18,623 bases of DNA, taken from contig JAGWZS010000015.1 in assembly GCA_018971905.1 (NCBI GenBank), forward strand, positions 1-18,623, read 5' to 3'. The notes beneath the pieces are model-generated. The model saw only the letters and a list, made by a program, of their open reading frames with translations. It ran no database searches and was not told where the DNA came from. The position numbers and the translations under genes are program-made. The DNA comes from Rhodospirillales bacterium (lineage in GTDB: Bacteria > Pseudomonadota > Alphaproteobacteria > Acetobacterales > Acetobacteraceae). This document shows positions 7,815 to 15,030 of the stretch, one piece after another; the first letter of the stretch is position 1; every line of letters begins with the position of its first letter.

Positions 7815-9137
7815 TTATGCCTCCGGGTCTTTTGCCAGCTCTTCGGCGGACACCTGAACCTCGTCCTGCTTCACGGACCCCAACAGGAAATCGATCACCT
7901 TATCCTCGAAAATAGGACCGCGGAAACGCTCCATCTGTTGCGGGTTCTTGCGGAAGAACTCCACCACCTGCATCGCCTGGGCACCGTAGCGCATCGCCTC
8001 GTTGAACATGGCGCGCTGCAGCTCCTGCTCGGTTACCTGCACCTCGTTGGCACGGCCGATCTCGGCAACCAGCAGGCCCAGCCGCACCCGGCGGTCGGCA
8101 ATGGCCTTATACTCGGCCTTCAGGGTCTCTTCATCCTTGCCCTCGTCCTCGGGGTCGGCCTGGCCGGCGGCCTTATCGGCCTCCACCTGCTGCCAGATGG
8201 CGTTGAACTCGGCCTCAATCAGCGAAACCGGGGCAGCAAACTGGGCCTTCTCGGCCAGTACGTCCAGCAGCGCGCGCTTCAGCTTGGCGCGGGTCTGGCC
8301 TTCATACTCGCGGCCAATCTGCTCCTTCACGCGCTCCTTCAGCTGCTCCAGCCCTTCGAGACCCATGGTCTTAGCCAACTCGTCATCGATCGCCGGAATC
8401 TCGGCCACCGCCAGCTCCTTGGCGGTGATCTCGAACTCGGCGGTCTTTCCGGCCAGATCCTTGGCGCCGTATTCCTCTGGGAAGGTCACGGTGATGGTCT
8501 TGGTCTCACCCACCGTCATACCCTCTACCTGCTCGGTGAAGCCGGGGATAAAGCCGGGGCCGGCCACGATCAGCGCCACGTCCTGCGCGGTGCCACCCTC
8601 GAAGGCCACGCCGTCGATCCGGCCGATGAAATCCACCTTCAGCTGCTCATCCTTGGCGGCGGGGCGGGCTTGCTCAACCGGCTTGAAGCTCTTGCGCTGG
8701 TCAGCGATGGTCTTCAGCGATTCTTCAACCTTCTCATCGCTCACCGCGGCGACAGGCTTCGAGAGCGTCACGTCAGACAGGTCCGGCACGGCTACTTCCG
8801 GCAGCACTTCCATCTCGACGGTGAATTCCAGGTCGGTGTCCTTGCCGGGCTTCACAATTTCCAGCTTCGGCTGCATGGCCGGGCGCAGATTGCGCTCGTT
8901 CAGCAGCTGGCTGTGCGCCTCGTTCACGGCACCTTCCAGAATTTCGGCGGCCACGGCATCGCCATAGCGCTTGCGCACGATGTTCAGCGGCACCTTGCCA
9001 GGGCGAAAGCCCGGCATCTGGATTGTCTTGCTCAGCTCAGCCAAACGCTTCTCACGCTTGGCGGCCAGCTCGGGTTCGGCAACCACGACCGTAAAGCCGC
9101 GCTTTAGGCCGTCGGAGAGCGTTTCAGTAACCTGCAT
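7815..9137 (-). CDS. tig: trigger factor, ribosome-associated chaperone and prolyl isomerase
   Basis: Trigger factor binds the ribosomal exit tunnel and shields nascent chains. The 440-residue product has the usual length. The N-terminal ribosome-binding domain carries the family signature GFRPGKVP (43-50). An FKBP-type prolyl isomerase domain follows at about 162-242, with VDFIGRIDGVAFEGG and GPGFIPGFTEQVEGM. A helical C-terminal chaperone domain fills the rest. The frame is open for 26 more codons upstream, but those run into tRNA-Leu. I therefore start at ATG 9137-9135 (MQVTETLSDGLKRGF), which matches homologues. A GAGG site is 12 bases upstream, slightly long. The tRNA ends only 36 bases before this start, so tig is probably transcribed through the tRNA. 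Confidence 0.97.
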   Translation of the reverse strand: MQVTETLSDGLKRGFTVVVAEPELAAKREKRLAELSKTIQMPGFRPGKVPLNIVRKRYGDAVAAEILEGAVNEAHSQLLNERNLRPAMQPKLEIVKPGKDTDLEFTVEMEVLPEVAVPDLSDVTLSKPVAAVSDEKVEESLKTIADQRKSFKPVEQARPAAKDEQLKVDFIGRIDGVAFEGGTAQDVALIVAGPGFIPGFTEQVEGMTVGETKTITVTFPEEYGAKDLAGKTAEFEITAKELAVAEIPAIDDELAKTMGLEGLEQLKERVKEQIGREYEGQTRAKLKRALLDVLAEKAQFAAPVSLIEAEFNAIWQQVEADKAAGQADPEDEGKDEETLKAEYKAIADRRVRLGLLVAEIGRANEVQVTEQELQRAMFNEAMRYGAQAMQVVEFFRKNPQQMERFRGPIFEDKVIDFLLGSVKQDEVQVSAEELAKDPEA

Positions 9138-9173
9138 GGGACGAACAAACCTCAATAATCTAATGACGGCAGA

Positions 9174-9258
9174 TGGTGCGGGCGGAGGGACTTGAACCCC
9201 CATGGCTTTCGCCACCAGAACCTAAATCTGGCGTGTCTACCAGTTTCACCACGCCCGC
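9174..9258 (-). tRNA. tRNA-Leu (anticodon UAG)
   Basis: The minus strand folds as an 85-nt class II tRNA with encoded CCA (plus TGG at 9174-9176). The acceptor GCGGGCG pairs with CGCCCGC. The anticodon stem CCAGA/TCTGG encloses loop TTTAGGT (anticodon TAG). A long variable arm is built from TGGCGAAAGCCA, and the T arm contains GTTCAAGTC. It lies directly upstream of tig on the same strand. Confidence 0.97.
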
Positions 9259-9284
9259 AACCGGGCCTGCAACTCAAGCCGCGC

Positions 9285-9313
9285 CGCATAGCGCGTGTTG
9301 CGGTGTTTCACAA
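9285..9313 (-). promoter_or_regulatory. candidate promoter of tRNA-Leu and tig
   Basis: The minus strand reads TTGTGA (plus 9308-9313; 4 of 6), 17 bases, TATGCG (plus 9285-9290; 3 of 6), followed by GC-rich sequence. The tRNA begins 26 bases after the -10. The same bases also loosely fit a heat-shock arrangement (CTTG before, CTAT in the -10). It is plausible by position, but the match is moderate. Confidence 0.38.
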
Positions 9314-9357
9314 GCTTGCCCCTCGTCTAAGAACGGAAAAGCGACTAATTCCTGGAC

Positions 9358-11967
9358 ATGGACAGGCAAAGAGCACCCGTTTCCCAGCAGAAACCCCGCC
9401 GCCGGGGCTGGAAAGCCTATGCGCTTCTGGCCGCCGCAGCCGTTATATTGGCGCCCGTAGCGGGGGTGGGCGTATTCATCGCCCAATTCAACCCCAACGC
9501 CTATGCACCGCAGATTATCGCCGCCGTGCAGCAGGCCACCGGCCGCACGCTCAGGCTTGGCGGGCCCATCCAGCTGCAACTCTCCCTGCACCCCAGCCTG
9601 GCGGCCAGCAATCTCAGCCTCTCCAACCCCAACGGGTTTTCAGACCCCTCCCTGCTGACGCTGGACCAGGTACAAGCACAAATTGCCCTGCTGCCGCTGT
9701 TCAGCCACCGCGTGGATATTCTGAACCTTAAACTGGTGGGGCCAAAGCTATACCTGGAGCGAGACCAGAGCGGCCAGGCGGACTGGAATTTTGCCGCCGC
9801 ACCAGCGCAACCCGGCACCGCACCTACGCCTGCGAATAACGCGGCACCCCCGTACAAAATCGCGCTGGAAGCGGTGGAGCTGGATAACGGGCAGATCATC
9901 CTGCGCCCACAGGGCCTTGGCCAGCCGAGCATCATTCAGCTTACCCGCCTCACCGGCCAGGCGTCCTCACTCACCGCGCCACTGCATCTATCTGGTGCCG
10001 CCACCATCGGCACCACGCCGCTCACGCTGCAAGGCATGGTCGGCCCCATTTCGCGGCTTGCCGGCATGGGGTCCGCGCCTTGGCCGGTTGATCTCTCCTT
10101 CGGCTTCGCGGGCGCCAGCGCCAAGCTACAGGGCCTGGTGGCCCGGCCGCAAAACGCGCGTGGTTACAACCTTGCGCTAACCGCCGCCATTCCGGCGCTG
10201 GAGACTGTCTCCACCGCCCTGCCGCCTGGCTGGCTGGGAGGGCTAAACCTACCGGCCCTGCATAATGTTACCGCCAGCGCCACCATTAAAGACGATGGCG
10301 CCCCCCTGCCCGCGATCAGCAATATCTTGATCACGGCCGGCGAATCGGATCTGGCAAACCTGTATCCCGGCCTTACCCTGGCGGCGCTGAACGCCCAACT
10401 ACCCTCGCTGGACGGCTCCGCCACGCTCAGCGCCAAGGGCACGCTGGGGCAGCTGCCCTTCGTTATTCAAGGCAATACCACCGCGCCAAGCGCCTTCATT
10501 CCGCCCGCCCTGCTGCCCGCCAACGCCCCACCCGCCGCCAGCTTCAGCGAAAGCCTGAATGCGAGCCTGGGCAATGCCAGCCTCAGCCTGACTGGCGGCA
10601 TCGCCACCCCGCGGAACTTAAGCGGCGCCGCCATGGCGTTGACCCTGAATATTCCCGATCTTTCTGCCCTGTCCGCTGCCGCCGGGCAGCCATTGCCCGC
10701 CTGGAAGAACATTGTGGTGAAGACCACGCTGATCGACCCTGGCGGACAGGGGCTTGACCACGCCCTCGGGTTGAGCAGCCTGACCGCCACAATGGACAAC
10801 GCCAGCTTTGGCGGCGATGCCAGCCTGACTTTCAACCCAGCACCCAAGCTGGAGATCGATCTTTCGATTGCCCAGGCCAATATGAACGCGCTGCTGGCCG
10901 CCCTGCCACCCGCTCAGGCCGCGCCCGCCGTTGCCATGCCGGCCCAGCCTCAGCCCGCCTCGCTGGTGCCAGATATTGCCTTGCCGTTGAATTTGCTTCG
11001 CCAGGCCAGCGCCGATGTACTGCTGAAGGCCGACAGCCTGACCTACGGCGGTGCCACCTACACGGCGTTGCAGGGCCATGCCGTGCTCAACAACGGCGTG
11101 CTTACCGTCAACCCGCTCACCGGCCAGCTGCCCGGCGGCGCCGTTTCCGCCTCTGGCAGCATAGATGCCAGCGAGGACCCCGCCGCCGAAACACTAAACA
11201 TCAACGCCCCGGCTTTGGCGCTCGGCCCCTTCCTGCACGCTTTCAACCTGCCGGATAACGCCCAGGGCACAGTACAAGCGCAGCTTAATGCCTCCGCCCA
11301 TGGCAATACCCTGCCAGACATGCTGGGCACGGTCACCGGGCGCCTTGGCCTCGCCAGCGTTAACGGCGTGGTGGATGGCAGCGTGCTCAGCAAACTGTTC
11401 GGCGGGGCGCTGCAATCCGCCGGGCTGCCTGCCAACCTCGCCGCTACACCTGGGCCGGTTTCCATTCGCTGCGCCGCCCTGGCGGTAGATGCCACCAACG
11501 GCAGCGGCACCGTAAAGGCGCTCACCCTCGACTCCAACCGGCTGTTCCTGCAAGGCGGCGGCACGGTGAACTTCGCGGATGAAGCCCTGGCCCTGGTGCT
11601 CCAGCCCCGGCTGAAAATTGGCGGCGGCAATGTTGCCATACCGGTGCAGGTTGGCGGCGCTTTCCTCGCGCCCAGTTACAGCGTGGCGTCTCAATCGGCC
11701 GTTGCCACGGCGGCGCAGGCGGCCTCGGGCCTTTCGGACGGCAACATGCTGGGCGCCAGCACATTGCTCGGCAAGGCCATGAGCGCCATCACCGGCAGCA
11801 CCGGCAACACTGGCGATGCCTGCCCCGCCGCGCTCAGCCTGGCGCGGATGGGCAAACCCGGGCCAATGCCATCCTCCCCCGCCAACACCCCCGCCCCCGC
11901 AACCGGCACCAGCCAGCCCCAGCAAACCGGTCCACGCAGCCTGCTGAACGGGCTGCTCGGGCCATGA
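9358..11967 (+). CDS. AsmA family protein
   Basis: AsmA-type proteins are inner-membrane-anchored periplasmic proteins of the large repeating-beta-groove group, connected to outer-membrane biogenesis and envelope lipid transport. The 869-residue chain starts with a basic N-terminus and one membrane segment (about 20-44, AYALLAAAAVILAPVAGVGV). It continues with the AsmA N-terminal pattern IAAVQQATGRTLRLGGPIQL. The C-terminal AsmA domain is at about 649-780 (LGTVTGRLGLASVNGVVDGS, later GGTVNFADEALALVLQPRLK). The middle is a long Ala/Pro/Gly-rich beta-type region, and the C-tail is low complexity and proline rich. The ATG has no good ribosome-binding site, so the start is the least certain part. 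The stop overlaps the next gene as ATGA. Confidence 0.88.
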   Translation: MDRQRAPVSQQKPRRRGWKAYALLAAAAVILAPVAGVGVFIAQFNPNAYAPQIIAAVQQATGRTLRLGGPIQLQLSLHPSLAASNLSLSNPNGFSDPSLLTLDQVQAQIALLPLFSHRVDILNLKLVGPKLYLERDQSGQADWNFAAAPAQPGTAPTPANNAAPPYKIALEAVELDNGQIILRPQGLGQPSIIQLTRLTGQASSLTAPLHLSGAATIGTTPLTLQGMVGPISRLAGMGSAPWPVDLSFGFAGASAKLQGLVARPQNARGYNLALTAAIPALETVSTALPPGWLGGLNLPALHNVTASATIKDDGAPLPAISNILITAGESDLANLYPGLTLAALNAQLPSLDGSATLSAKGTLGQLPFVIQGNTTAPSAFIPPALLPANAPPAASFSESLNASLGNASLSLTGGIATPRNLSGAAMALTLNIPDLSALSAAAGQPLPAWKNIVVKTTLIDPGGQGLDHALGLSSLTATMDNASFGGDASLTFNPAPKLEIDLSIAQANMNALLAALPPAQAAPAVAMPAQPQPASLVPDIALPLNLLRQASADVLLKADSLTYGGATYTALQGHAVLNNGVLTVNPLTGQLPGGAVSASGSIDASEDPAAETLNINAPALALGPFLHAFNLPDNAQGTVQAQLNASAHGNTLPDMLGTVTGRLGLASVNGVVDGSVLSKLFGGALQSAGLPANLAATPGPVSIRCAALAVDATNGSGTVKALTLDSNRLFLQGGGTVNFADEALALVLQPRLKIGGGNVAIPVQVGGAFLAPSYSVASQSAVATAAQAASGLSDGNMLGASTLLGKAMSAITGSTGNTGDACPAALSLARMGKPGPMPSSPANTPAPATGTSQPQQTGPRSLLNGLLGP

Positions 11968-12659
11968 AGCGCTTCTGGACCCACGCCACCCCCTTGGAAG
12001 ACTCCGGGCTCTATACCGTCCGGCTAGACCAGCGGGTGGTGAAAATGCCCAGCGGCGCAGCTCTGGCCGTGCCCCATCAGGCGCTGGCGGAGGCAATCGC
12101 CCAGGAGTGGAACGCCGCCGCCGCCGAATTCTCACCCAACGACCTGCCACTCACCCAGCTTGCCTGCACGGCGCATGAACGCATTCCTCCACACCGGGAC
12201 TCGATCATCACGCAGCTTGCCGCCTATGGGCTGAACGATTTGCTCTGCTACCGGGCCGAGGGTCCAGCGGCCCTCATTGCGCGCCAGCACGCGGAATGGG
12301 ACCCCTGGCTGCGCTGGCTGGATACGACCCAGGGGATTGGCCTTATCACCACCTGCGGGTTGATGCCGGTGAACCAGCTACCCTGGACAGCCAGCAAGCT
12401 GGAGGCTCTGCTTTCCACCCGCACGGCGTACGAGCTGACGGCGCTGGGGGTGATCATCCCGGCCCTGGGCAGCTTCGTGCTTGGCCTGGCCGCCGCCGAG
12501 GAAGCGCTGGATGCGCAAACCGCCTGCGCCACCGCCGCGCTGGACGAGCTGTGGCAAGCCGAACAATGGGGCGAAGACGAAACAGACACCGCAAAACGTG
12601 CGGCAACGCTGGCCGATGTGGCTGCCGCCGTGCGCTTCATCAATCTTACCCGCGCATGA
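11964..12659 (+). CDS. ATP12-family F1-ATPase assembly chaperone
   Basis: ATP12-family proteins chaperone the alpha subunit during assembly of the F1 part of ATP synthase. Alphaproteobacteria keep the gene that mitochondria inherited. The 231 residues follow the family throughout: MKRFWTHATP at the start, then LDQRVVKMPSGAALAVP and LAEAIAQEWNA. Next come LPLTQLACTAHERI, the LLCYRAEGPAALIARQHAEW stretch with WDPWLRWL, and LDELWQAEQWGEDE near the C-terminus. No membrane segment is evident, fitting a cytoplasmic chaperone. The ATG overlaps the asmA-like stop (ATGA), and its own stop overlaps the next ATG in the same way, so three frames are chained. The pairing with an AsmA protein has no obvious functional reason. 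Confidence 0.88.
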   Translation: MKRFWTHATPLEDSGLYTVRLDQRVVKMPSGAALAVPHQALAEAIAQEWNAAAAEFSPNDLPLTQLACTAHERIPPHRDSIITQLAAYGLNDLLCYRAEGPAALIARQHAEWDPWLRWLDTTQGIGLITTCGLMPVNQLPWTASKLEALLSTRTAYELTALGVIIPALGSFVLGLAAAEEALDAQTACATAALDELWQAEQWGEDETDTAKRAATLADVAAAVRFINLTRA

Positions 12660-12817
12660 AGGCCCTGCTTCTGCTTATTCACGGGCGCGTTCAGAACACT
12701 GGCTTGCGCAGGCAAGGCCCACCCTGGGCGGAGGTGACTAGAATCGAGACCACGCCCCGCCCCGGACCAAGCGTCACAAATTTCGAGAAAAAGCCGACAG
12801 AGACTGGACCAGCCTAA
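12656..12817 (+). pseudogene. acylphosphatase remnant with internal deletion
   Basis: A 53-codon frame starts at an ATG overlapping the ATP12 stop (ATGA). Its first part, LLLLIHGRVQNTGLR, resembles the acylphosphatase N-terminus, usually an IxGRVQGVGFR loop that binds phosphate. It jumps directly to RQGPPWAEVTRIE, which resembles the family C-terminal strand (RGPPxARV). About 45 central residues, including the strand with the catalytic Asn of GWVRN, are missing in frame. The phosphate loop is also changed (GVGF to NTGL), while the Arg is kept. Normal acylphosphatases have about 90 residues. I infer an inactivated relic that is still translated by coupling. A functional small protein cannot be excluded. 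Confidence 0.6.
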
Positions 12818-12838
12818 CGGAAACATCTGGCCAGTCTC
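12800..12838. repeat. inverted repeat overlapping the gabT promoter
   Basis: GAGACTGG-A-CCAG (12800-12812) is mirrored by CTGG-CCAGTCTC (12827-12838), 12 pairs with one bulged A and a 14-base loop that contains the remnant's stop codon. No T tract follows. The right arm contains the TGGCCA -35 of the gabT promoter. It could be a weak terminator for the upstream genes, an operator, or both. Confidence 0.5.
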
Positions 12839-12856
12839 CGGTTGAGTGTTTATAAT
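12828..12856 (+). promoter_or_regulatory. housekeeping-type promoter of gabT
   Basis: TGGCCA (12828-12833; 4 of 6 matches to TTGACA), a 17-base spacer and a perfect TATAAT (12851-12856). Initiation near 12863 leaves a leader of about 27 bases to the ATG at 12890. This also argues against the upstream in-frame TTG as the start. Confidence 0.62.
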
Positions 12857-12889
12857 CTTAAACGAACCTCAGGATGGAGATGCGACCAG

Positions 12890-14161
12890 ATGAGCACGAA
12901 CAGCGAAATGATGGCCCGCCGGATAGCCGCCGTGCCGCGTGGTGTGGGCAACGCCCACGCGGTATTCACCGCCAAGGCGGAAAACGCCGAGCTGTGGGAT
13001 ATTGAAGGCAAACGCTATATCGATTTCGCGGGGGGCATCGCGGTGCTCAACACCGGCCACCGCCACCCCAAGGTGATCGCGGCGGTGCAGAAACAGCTGG
13101 ACGCCTTCACCCACACCTGCTTCCAGGTGACACCCTATGACAGCTATATCGAGCTGGCGGAAAAGCTGAACGCGCTGGCGCCCATTGAAGGCCCGGCGAA
13201 AACCATCTTCTTCACCACCGGCGCCGAGGCACTGGAAAACGCGGTGAAGATCGCCCGTGCCCATACCGGCCGCCCCGGCGTGATCACCTTTGCCGGCGGC
13301 TATCACGGCCGCACGATGCTGACGATGGCGATGACCGGCAAGGTGCTGCCCTACAAGAAAAAATTCGCCCCGATGCCGGCGGAAATCTATCACGTGCCCT
13401 TCCCGCACGAGCAGTTCGCCGTGACGGTGGAAGAATCACTGAAATATATCGAGATGCTGTTCCGCGCGGACATCGAACCCTCCCGCGTTGCCGCCATCAC
13501 CATCGAGCCCGTGCAGGGCGAAGGCGGCTTCCTGCCGGCGCCAGAGGAACTGCTGGTGGGCCTGCGCAAGATCTGCGACCAGCATGGCATTCTGCTCATT
13601 ACCGACGAGGTGCAGACCGGCTTTGCCCGCACCGGCAAAATGTTCGCCATCGAGCATAGCGCGATCCGGCCGGACCTCATGACCATCGCCAAATCCCTGG
13701 CCGGCGGCTTCCCGCTCTCGGGCGTTATCGGCAAGGCCGAGATCATGGATGCGGCTGAGCCCGGCGGTCTTGGCGGCACCTATGCCGGCTCTCCCTTGGG
13801 CTGCGCCGCCGCCCTGGCGGTGCTGGAGGTGATTCGCGAGGAAAACCTCATCGAACGCGCCAACGTCATCGGCGCCCGCATGAAGGCACGGCTGGAAGCC
13901 ATGTCTCAGCGTAACGACACACACCCCATCTCCGGCATTCGCGGCCCTGGCGCGATGATCGCCTTCGACGTGGTGAAAACCGACGGCACGCCAGACCCCG
14001 ATGCCACCAAGAAGATTCTCGCCACTGCCAAGGATAAGGGGCTGATCCTGCTCTCCTGCGGGGTGTTCAGCAACGCCATCCGCCTGCTCATGCCGCTCAC
14101 CATCTCTGATGCGCTGCTTGAAGAAGGGCTGGATATTCTGGAAGCGTCCTTAGCCGTCTAA
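12890..14161 (+). CDS. gabT: 4-aminobutyrate aminotransferase (GABA transaminase)
   Basis: This PLP enzyme moves the amino group of 4-aminobutyrate to 2-oxoglutarate, giving succinate semialdehyde and glutamate. The 423 residues from ATG 12890 line up with E. coli GabT numbering as I recall it: I50, Y138 and R141 in GGYHGRT, E206 and E211 in IEPVQGEGG, D239 and Q242 in TDEVQTG, the PLP lysine K268 in TIAKSLAGGF, and T297 in GGTYAG. The frame is open back to a TTG at 12842, but that part contains the promoter -10 and lies outside the family. A GGAG site is 10 bases upstream. The stop overlaps the opposing creatininase gene by 4 bases. A related class III transaminase specificity (such as 5-aminovalerate) is possible. 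Confidence 0.92.
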   Translation: MSTNSEMMARRIAAVPRGVGNAHAVFTAKAENAELWDIEGKRYIDFAGGIAVLNTGHRHPKVIAAVQKQLDAFTHTCFQVTPYDSYIELAEKLNALAPIEGPAKTIFFTTGAEALENAVKIARAHTGRPGVITFAGGYHGRTMLTMAMTGKVLPYKKKFAPMPAEIYHVPFPHEQFAVTVEESLKYIEMLFRADIEPSRVAAITIEPVQGEGGFLPAPEELLVGLRKICDQHGILLITDEVQTGFARTGKMFAIEHSAIRPDLMTIAKSLAGGFPLSGVIGKAEIMDAAEPGGLGGTYAGSPLGCAAALAVLEVIREENLIERANVIGARMKARLEAMSQRNDTHPISGIRGPGAMIAFDVVKTDGTPDPDATKKILATAKDKGLILLSCGVFSNAIRLLMPLTISDALLEEGLDILEASLAV

Positions 14162-14952
14162 TCCATATGGGCGGCGGCGTGGGCCACGAACCGCGCCGCC
14201 GCATCCACCAGATCATCGGCCACGGCCGCGCCCAGCTCCGCACTTCCCGCCGTCCACGCCGCTGCAATCGCCGCCTTCGGCACGGAATCAAATTCAACCG
14301 GCGCGTCCACGCTCAGCCCCTCGAAGTCCAGCGCCCCGAAATCCTTCACGCGCAGCCCCAGCAACGCGCCGCCCTCGGCGGTGGCCGCGCCAGGGCGCAC
14401 GCAATCCGGCCGCAGCGCCATGTTCAATGACAATAACGGCTCTGCCCCATGACCAAACCGTGCGCTCGCGCCAATGCGCCGTTCCATTAACTGCCGGGCG
14501 GCCTTCCAGAGATAGAAAGACGGCACCACCAGCCCCTTTTCCTTACGCAGCGCCAGTGTCACCTCATGCACCGTCGGCACATTGCCGCCATGGGCGTTGA
14601 GAATCACAACCCGCCTCATCCCCTGGCGCAGCAAACCGCCCAGCAAATCCGTCAGCACACGCCGGAATGTCTCTGGTGCCAAGGCCAGCCCGCCGGGGCT
14701 TGAACCAAAATAATCCGCTACGCCAAAGGGCAATACAGGCGCCGCGAAGCACGGCGTTCCCGCTTCCCACGCCCGCCGCGCGATCCGCTCAGCCAAAACA
14801 TCGGCAAGGTAAAAATCTCCCATTGGCTGGTGTGGACCGTGATCCTCCTGGCTGCCCAGCGGCAGCAGAATGACCGGACAGGCAGACAAAGCAGCGGCAA
14901 ATTCCGGTGCGGTGAGGTCCTGCAACCGGACAGAGGGCATGGCGTTGGTCAT
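14158..14952 (-). CDS. creatininase family amidohydrolase
   Basis: Members of this metal-dependent family hydrolyse cyclic amides or formamides: creatininase itself, formamide hydrolases of deazaflavin or riboflavin pathways, and mycofactocin-type partners. The 264 residues show LPLGSQEDHGPHQPMGDFYL with likely metal ligands E36, H38 and D46, then LNAHGGN with H121, and GHGAEPLLSLN with E171. The metal site looks intact, so it should be an active hydrolase. Substrate cannot be told from sequence or from its neighbours. An alternative ATG four codons downstream (14940) is possible, and neither start has a strong ribosome-binding site. It converges on gabT with overlapping stops and diverges from manC over 78 bases. 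Confidence 0.85.
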   Translation of the reverse strand: MTNAMPSVRLQDLTAPEFAAALSACPVILLPLGSQEDHGPHQPMGDFYLADVLAERIARRAWEAGTPCFAAPVLPFGVADYFGSSPGGLALAPETFRRVLTDLLGGLLRQGMRRVVILNAHGGNVPTVHEVTLALRKEKGLVVPSFYLWKAARQLMERRIGASARFGHGAEPLLSLNMALRPDCVRPGAATAEGGALLGLRVKDFGALDFEGLSVDAPVEFDSVPKAAIAAAWTAGSAELGAAVADDLVDAAARFVAHAAAHMD

Positions 14953-14973
14953 GGCGCCATTCTGCCAGCCATG

Positions 14974-14996
14974 CTGGACAGTTTCCAGGCGTCCAG
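14974..14996. repeat. short inverted repeat between creatininase-family gene and manC
   Basis: CTGGAC (14974-14979) and GTCCAG (14991-14996) are perfect 6-base mirror arms 11 bases apart. A further TCCAG copy sits at 14984-14988. Placed between two divergent genes, it could be an operator, but six-base arms also arise by chance. Confidence 0.3.
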
Positions 14997-15003
14997 GTTA
15001 ACT
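14975..15003 (+). promoter_or_regulatory. candidate promoter of manC
   Basis: TGGACA (14975-14980; 5 of 6), 17 bases, TTAACT (14998-15003; 3 of 6). It lies 28 bases before the manC ATG and overlaps the short inverted repeat. The -35 is good and the -10 is poor. Confidence 0.35.
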
Positions 15004-15030
15004 CAGCGGCATTTGGAGCCAGAAGATTAT

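Noticed and set aside
7938..9107. 389-codon and 321-codon open frames antisense to tig
   Set aside because: They have a low-complexity, Leu- or Ser-rich composition and no family resemblance. They are shadows of a confident gene on the other strand.
9138..9215. N-terminal extension of tig (26 codons)
   Set aside because: It runs into tRNA-Leu, and homologous proteins begin at MQVTETL. The extension is not translated in any plausible model.
11194..12150. 318-codon minus-strand frame across the AsmA and ATP12 genes
   Set aside because: It is Gly/Arg-rich with no motif and crosses the junction of two well-supported plus-strand genes.
12296..12655. Plus-strand frame inside the ATP12 gene that runs into the acylphosphatase remnant
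   Set aside because: The upstream part is a frame-shifted read of ATP12 with no family match. Only the last 53 codons, from the ATG at 12656, resemble a protein.
14830..15030. N-terminal extension of manC (67 codons)
   Set aside because: Most of it overlaps the divergent creatininase-family gene, and it ends just before the canonical MPSHPTAS start. No targeting signal is visible.
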